From positions 3,224,001 through 3,288,000 of the forward strand of contig NZ_LT960611.1 of the NCBI RefSeq assembly GCF_900233005.1: DNA of 64,000 bases. The letters are read 5' to 3'. The notes below the pieces were generated by a model. The model made no database searches. It was not told the DNA's origin and worked only from the letters and a program-made list of their open reading frames with translations. Both the position numbers and the translations under genes were made by a program. Position 1 is the stretch's first letter, and every line of letters starts with the position of its first letter. Of the stretch, positions 60,322 to 64,000 are shown piece by piece. The stretch comes from Vibrio tapetis subsp. tapetis (GTDB taxonomy: Bacteria > Pseudomonadota > Gammaproteobacteria > Enterobacterales > Vibrionaceae).

Positions 60322-61326
60322 ATGATTACTAAAAACCTGCCACTTACCGATCTTCACCGCCATTTAGATGGCAATATCCGTAGTCAGACCATTTTAGATT
60401 TGGGCAAAAAGTTTGGCGTAGCATTGCCAGCTTACGACCTAGAGGCACTGCGTCCTCACGTACAAATAGTCGAAGCCGAGCCTTCATTGGTGGCTTTCCT
60501 TTCTAAACTAGATTGGGGTGTGGCTGTTTTAGGCGATCTCGACGCCTGTCGCCGCGTTGCCTATGAAAATGTTGAAGACGCACTTAATGCTCAAATTGAT
60601 TACGCTGAATTGCGCTTCTCACCTTACTACATGGCGATGAAACACAACCTTCCAGTAGCGGGTGTGGTCGAAGCTGTGGTAGACGGTGTACAAGCAGGCG
60701 TTCGCGATTTTGGCGTGAAAGCGAACTTAATTGGTATCATGAGCCGCACTTTCGGCCAAGATGCTTGCCAGCAAGAATTAGATGCTCTGCTTACGCAAAA
60801 AGATCACATTGTTGCTATCGACTTAGCAGGTGATGAGCTTGGCCAACCAGGCGAACGTTTTGTTTCTCATTTTAAACAAGTTCGTGATGCGGGCTTGCAA
60901 GTAACGGTTCACGCTGGTGAAGCTGCTGGTGCACAAAGCATGTGGCAAGCGATTCAAGAGCTTGGCGCGGTACGTATCGGCCACGGTGTTAAAGCGATTC
61001 ACGATCCAAAACTGATGGACTTCCTAGCTGAAAATCGCATCGGTATTGAATCATGCCTAACCTCAAACTTCCAAACCAGTACGGTTGAAAGCCTCGCTAA
61101 CCACCCTGTGAAGCAATTCTTAGAGCATGGTGTACTTGCGTGTCTTAATACCGATGATCCTGCGGTAGAAGGCATTGAGCTTCCATTTGAGTACGAAGTC
61201 GCAGCACCTCAAGCCGGCTTAAGCCAAGAGCAAATTCGCCAAGCACAAATCAACGGCCTTGAACTGGCATTCCTTTCTGATGCTGAAAAAGCAGAGCTGA
61301 AAGAAAAGGTGAAAGATAGAGCCTAA
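60322..61326 (+). CDS. add: Adenosine deaminase
   Basis: 334 residues from ATG 60322. It deaminates adenosine and deoxyadenosine to (deoxy)inosine in purine salvage. Zinc and catalytic motifs: [10 protein letters not shown] near 11-20, VTVHAGEA near 194-201 (His and Glu), GHGV near 220 and NTDDPA near 275-280. An alternative TTG lies six bases upstream. The TAA stop is followed after one A by GGCGGAA units. Confidence 0.96.
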   Translation: MITKNLPLTDLHRHLDGNIRSQTILDLGKKFGVALPAYDLEALRPHVQIVEAEPSLVAFLSKLDWGVAVLGDLDACRRVAYENVEDALNAQIDYAELRFSPYYMAMKHNLPVAGVVEAVVDGVQAGVRDFGVKANLIGIMSRTFGQDACQQELDALLTQKDHIVAIDLAGDELGQPGERFVSHFKQVRDAGLQVTVHAGEAAGAQSMWQAIQELGAVRIGHGVKAIHDPKLMDFLAENRIGIESCLTSNFQTSTVESLANHPVKQFLEHGVLACLNTDDPAVEGIELPFEYEVAAPQAGLSQEQIRQAQINGLELAFLSDAEKAELKEKVKDRA

Positions 61327-61505
61327 AGGCGGAAGGCGGAAGGCGGAAAAGAACGTACTCCTTTAACCTTCCATAGCGCTCAATAAATAAAAAAGCCGAC
61401 ATAGTCCCCTATGTCGGCTTTTTGTTTTGTTCTATTCGCTCTTTTGCTCTGTCCTGTAGCCTGTAGCCTGTAGCCTGTAGCCTGTAGCGCAGCGTCCCTA
61501 AGCCT
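61327..61505. repeat. Heptamer island 15: 3 x GGCGGAA, terminator, 5 x CCTGTAG
   Basis: GGCGGAA units at 61328-61348 follow the add stop; a bidirectional terminator is at 61389-61424; five CCTGTAG units are at 61453-61487. On the minus strand the latter are CTACAGG units trailing hemN. Each convergent gene thus has its own array with different words around one shared terminator. Confidence 0.92.
61389..61424. terminator. add/hemN bidirectional terminator
   Basis: AAAAAAGCCGACATAG, TCCC loop, CTATGTCGGCTTTTT: a long perfect stem with A and T tracts on opposite sides, serving both convergent genes. Confidence 0.92.
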
Positions 61506-61509
61506 GCTC

Positions 61510-62883
61510 TTAAATAACTCTCGAAAACTGTTGTTGTCTTGCGCGGTTACGTAGGTACTTATCAAAACACATGCAAATGTTACGGATAAGCAAGCGACCG
61601 CGTAGAGTCACTCGGATCTCATTGTTATCATGTTCAACAAGTTCATCGTCTATAAAGGTTTTCAGTAGGGCTAAATCTTCTTTAAAGTACTTTTCAAACT
61701 GAAGGTTGAATTCTTGTTCTATCGCACGAGTGTCCAACTTAAAGTTACAAATAAGCTGTTTAATCACTTCACGGCGGATCAGGTCATCTTGATCAAGGCA
61801 CACTCCTTTCCAGAGTGCATGGCGCATATCATTCACTTGCGCGTAGTATTTCTTCAGATCTTTTTGGTTCTGAGCGTAGCTGTTGCCAACCATTGAGATA
61901 GACGACACACCAAAGCCGACCAAATCACACTCACCTTGGGTGGTGTAACCTTGGAAATTACGATGAAGAATGCCTTCACGCTGTGCCACGGCTAATTCAT
62001 CGTCAGGAAGCGCGAAGTGATCCATGCCTATGAATTGGTAACCAGCCCCTGTTAATGTCGCAATGGTATCTTGCAAGATAGCCATTTTCACTTCTGGTGC
62101 GGGTAAATCTTCATCTTTGATTTTACGTTGTGCCGCAAATAAATTGGGCATATGCGCATAATTAAAGACGGATAATCGGCCTGGTTTCATCTTCAGAACT
62201 TGAGCCATGGTTTCTGCAAAGTTTTCTTTGGTTTGCTTTGGCAGCCCATAAATCAGATCTAAGTTGGTCGAACGGAAACCCAGCTGTTTGGCGCGCTCTA
62301 CCATGGCAAAGATAAACTCTTCATCTTGCTCACGGTTAACTAATTTCTGCACTTCTTTATTAAAATCTTGGACACCAATACTCAGGCGATTAAAGCCTTC
62401 ACTACGCAGGTGATCCAACATATCTAATTCAAGTTCACGTGGGTCTACTTCAATGCTGATTTCAGCATCCGCTTCGAAGTGAAATTCTTCACGCAACAGT
62501 GTCATTAAGCGCGTCACTTGAGCTTTGTTCAAGAACGTCGGAGTGCCACCACCAAAATGCAGTTGAGTCACACCACGGCCAGCCAATAACGACGCTCGTT
62601 GGCGGATCTCTAATTCCAAGACATCAAGGTAATCGTCTGCTTTATGCTGATGACGGGTGATCACTTTATTACAGCCACAGTAGTAACAAAGCTTATGGCA
62701 AAACGGAATGTGCACATACAGTGACAATGGGCGCTCAGGATAACGAGTGCATGCCATATCAAGCTCTGAGATGGTATATGCTTCATGGAACTCTAACGCG
62801 GTTGGGTAAGAGGTGTATCTTGGCCCAGAGTAGTTGTATTTATCTAATACCGCTTGATCCCAAACTATTTGATCACTAGACAT
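61510..62883 (-). CDS. hemN: Oxygen-independent coproporphyrinogen III oxidase HemN
   Basis: 457 residues. Radical-SAM enzyme that decarboxylates coproporphyrinogen III to protoporphyrinogen IX without oxygen. The [4Fe-4S] motif is in HIPFCHKLCYYCGCNK near 58-73 (CX3CX2C), the SAM-binding GGGTPTFL near 111-118, and the C-terminal HemN domain spans about 360-450. The N-terminal YTSYPTALEFH block is typical of true HemN. Order with yihI is conserved with E. coli. Confidence 0.97.
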   Translation of the reverse strand: MSSDQIVWDQAVLDKYNYSGPRYTSYPTALEFHEAYTISELDMACTRYPERPLSLYVHIPFCHKLCYYCGCNKVITRHQHKADDYLDVLELEIRQRASLLAGRGVTQLHFGGGTPTFLNKAQVTRLMTLLREEFHFEADAEISIEVDPRELELDMLDHLRSEGFNRLSIGVQDFNKEVQKLVNREQDEEFIFAMVERAKQLGFRSTNLDLIYGLPKQTKENFAETMAQVLKMKPGRLSVFNYAHMPNLFAAQRKIKDEDLPAPEVKMAILQDTIATLTGAGYQFIGMDHFALPDDELAVAQREGILHRNFQGYTTQGECDLVGFGVSSISMVGNSYAQNQKDLKKYYAQVNDMRHALWKGVCLDQDDLIRREVIKQLICNFKLDTRAIEQEFNLQFEKYFKEDLALLKTFIDDELVEHDNNEIRVTLRGRLLIRNICMCFDKYLRNRARQQQFSRVI

Positions 62884-62978
62884 GCTGTACTTCCATTATA
62901 TTTTTCTATGGACGGGTATTTTGCCACAACCTCATTCACTGATGATGTGGAGATACTTAAATTAAACTAGAAATGTGT

Positions 62979-63008
62979 GAAAGTGCTAGTTTGATCACTA
63001 GCACTTTC
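62979..63008 (-). terminator. Hairpin downstream of the DUF2489 gene
   Basis: GAAAGTGCTAGT, TTGATC, ACTAGCACTTTC: a perfect 12-bp stem with a six-base loop, no strong T-run. It lies between the DUF2489 stop and hemN and probably ends the yihI-DUF2489 unit. Confidence 0.55.
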
Positions 63009-63032
63009 GGTATTTTGACTCAGTCTCAGCGA

Positions 63033-63527
63033 CTAATGAACAATCTGAGTGACCGCGATTTGATTATTGAGGGGCTTAATACGCTTTTGCAGCGTTGTTA
63101 ACTCAGCCACAATGGTATCTGACAAGCGAGCTTCGGCTTTCGTTCTGAGCAAATTTTGCTTCATACGATCCTGCTTAGCGAGTGCTTGGCGAGCATCTCC
63201 ACGCTCCATATCTTTTACGATGACGTGAAGCTCATTCAGTGCTGGATAGTCGGCAGCAACATCGACTTTTTCATCACCTTGGACGTAATCCAAGATCCCA
63301 CACACACGTATGCTTATCTCCGATAAATCGCATTGCCCTTGAATGCCTGCGGCACAAAGAGCATCGACGTTTTCAAAAATATTCGCATTACGTTTAGCAA
63401 TGGCGATAGCTTGATGTTGCTGTTGCAGTTCCTTCTGCTTTTTAACTTGCAGTAATAGGTAACCAGCATAAGAGCCAAGGCCGATAATTATCAAACCGCC
63501 CAAAGAGGCCAACAAAGTTACTGACAT
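63033..63527 (-). CDS. DUF2489 family protein
   Basis: 164 residues. One N-terminal membrane helix (about 4-26, LLASLGGLIIIGLGSYAGYLLLQ), then a basic helical cytoplasmic domain with a conserved cysteine pair and ISIRVCGILDYVQGDEKVDVAADYPAL... near 72-95. No catalytic motif is known. It lies 9 bp after yihI and is probably co-transcribed with it, ahead of hemN. Confidence 0.82.
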   Translation of the reverse strand: MSVTLLASLGGLIIIGLGSYAGYLLLQVKKQKELQQQHQAIAIAKRNANIFENVDALCAAGIQGQCDLSEISIRVCGILDYVQGDEKVDVAADYPALNELHVIVKDMERGDARQALAKQDRMKQNLLRTKAEARLSDTIVAELTTLQKRIKPLNNQIAVTQIVH

Positions 63528-63536
63528 AAGCTAAAA

Positions 63537-64000
63537 CTAGTCCTTAAATTCGTTAAAATCATTCAAATCGACATCTTCAAATTGAGACAATAAGTCTTCT
63601 TCAGAGCTCGATTTCTTTTTCGCTGTTGGTGCTGGCGCTTCAATTTCAGCTTCTGGTTCTTCTTCAAATAGACCCAGTTGCTTCATCAATACTTCAATAC
63701 GATCCAATTTCTCGTCAACGTATTTTTGTAGACCGCCACCAAGGCTTTCACCGCTTTCTAGGCGATCAAGCAATACCATCAATTGTGCATCTTGCTCTAG
63801 CATTTCAAGCTCTTGCTCAGCAGACAGTTTGCGCTGTTGCTTAGTTTGCTTTTGCTTCGGCTCAATAATCAGTGGGATCTTTTTCTTGCTGCCTAAGCGA
63901 GGGTCACGTGCTTTACCACCATTACCTTGCTTACCTTGCTCTACATCAGAGTGGCGGCTGCCAGATTTTAAGCCTTTACGATTTTTAACTTTTTTACGTA
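63537..64000 (-). CDS. yihI: Der GTPase-activating protein YihI, 5' end outside window
   Basis: The frame is open from the window end to the stop at 63537, giving 153 residues and no certain start. The basic N-terminal part reads RKGLKSGSRHSDVEQ and then KARDPRLGSKKKIPL, the YihI signature. The acidic C-terminal half carries LVLLDRLE-type and VDEKLDRIEVLMKQLGL blocks. YihI stimulates the GTPase Der (EngA), modulating ribosome assembly. An internal ATG at 63803 would give only 88 residues and is not the real start. Confidence 0.92.
   Translation of the reverse strand, partial: RKKVKNRKGLKSGSRHSDVEQGKQGNGGKARDPRLGSKKKIPLIIEPKQKQTKQQRKLSAEQELEMLEQDAQLMVLLDRLESGESLGGGLQKYVDEKLDRIEVLMKQLGLFEEEPEAEIEAPAPTAKKKSSSEEDLLSQFEDVDLNDFNEFKD

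Overview
The window is a stretch of the main chromosome of a marine Vibrio, most likely of the Splendidus clade. The evidence is gene order and protein content: pyrE-rph-yicC, gmk-rpoZ-spoT-trmH-recG, ompR/envZ-greB-tex, bioH-comF-nfuA, cysQ-nudE, a complete gspC-to-gspN (eps) type II secretion operon beside hslR-hslO-pckA, yihY-dtd-yiiD, typA-glnA-ntrB-ntrC, add, and hemN-DUF2489-yihI. No rRNA, tRNA, CRISPR array or prophage was seen. The species call is an inference.

Layout. 1-3071: the 3' end of a lipid A acyltransferase, then pyrE and rph (minus strand) and yicC. 3143-6130: two AT-rich envelope genes (a GT9 glycosyltransferase and an LtaS-like sulfatase-fold phosphotransferase) lying between yicC and gmk. 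6295-13784: gmk, rpoZ, spoT, trmH, an intact IS256-family element with an 8-bp target duplication, and recG. 14013-24867: envZ and ompR separated by an unusual spacer, greB, a tandem retropepsin-like (RimK/LysX-type) periplasmic protein, tex, then a GT4-deacetylase fusion with the Kdo kinase kdkA. 25022-28831: bioH, comF, nfuA, cysQ, nudE. 28963-40645: the type II secretion operon. 40869-46240: hslR, hslO, pckA and an AsmA-like protein. 46414-50155: yiiD, dtd, yihY, a DUF2959 lipoprotein and a P-loop ATPase. 50439-57595: typA, then the nitrogen regulon core glnA, DUF4124 gene, ntrB, ntrC, with a sigma-54 promoter and NtrC sites visible. 57683-64000: a Cache-GGDEF-EAL protein, add, hemN, DUF2489 and partial yihI.

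The least explained structure is a set of about fifteen intergenic islands built from 7-bp (or 14-bp) words. One arm is usually a tandem array (GGCGGAA, GGGTTAC, AGGTTAC, GGCTTTA, GAAACTA, or the 14-mer AAGTTCTAAAAGCT) that begins at or very near a stop codon. A central segment, often a Rho-independent terminator, follows, and then an arm of related heptamers in inverted orientation. Arrays with different words share the same 7-bp period and architecture, so they look like one dispersed family. Two islands interrupt operons that are normally tight (ompR-envZ and gspF-gspG), one is the insertion site of the IS256 element, and near-copies flank recG. I do not recognise a described family that matches. 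This is the main item for follow-up.

Functionally the window is mostly housekeeping. It combines nucleotide metabolism and RNA processing, the stringent response, envelope/LPS modification, osmotic two-component signalling, protein secretion, nitrogen control and c-di-GMP turnover.
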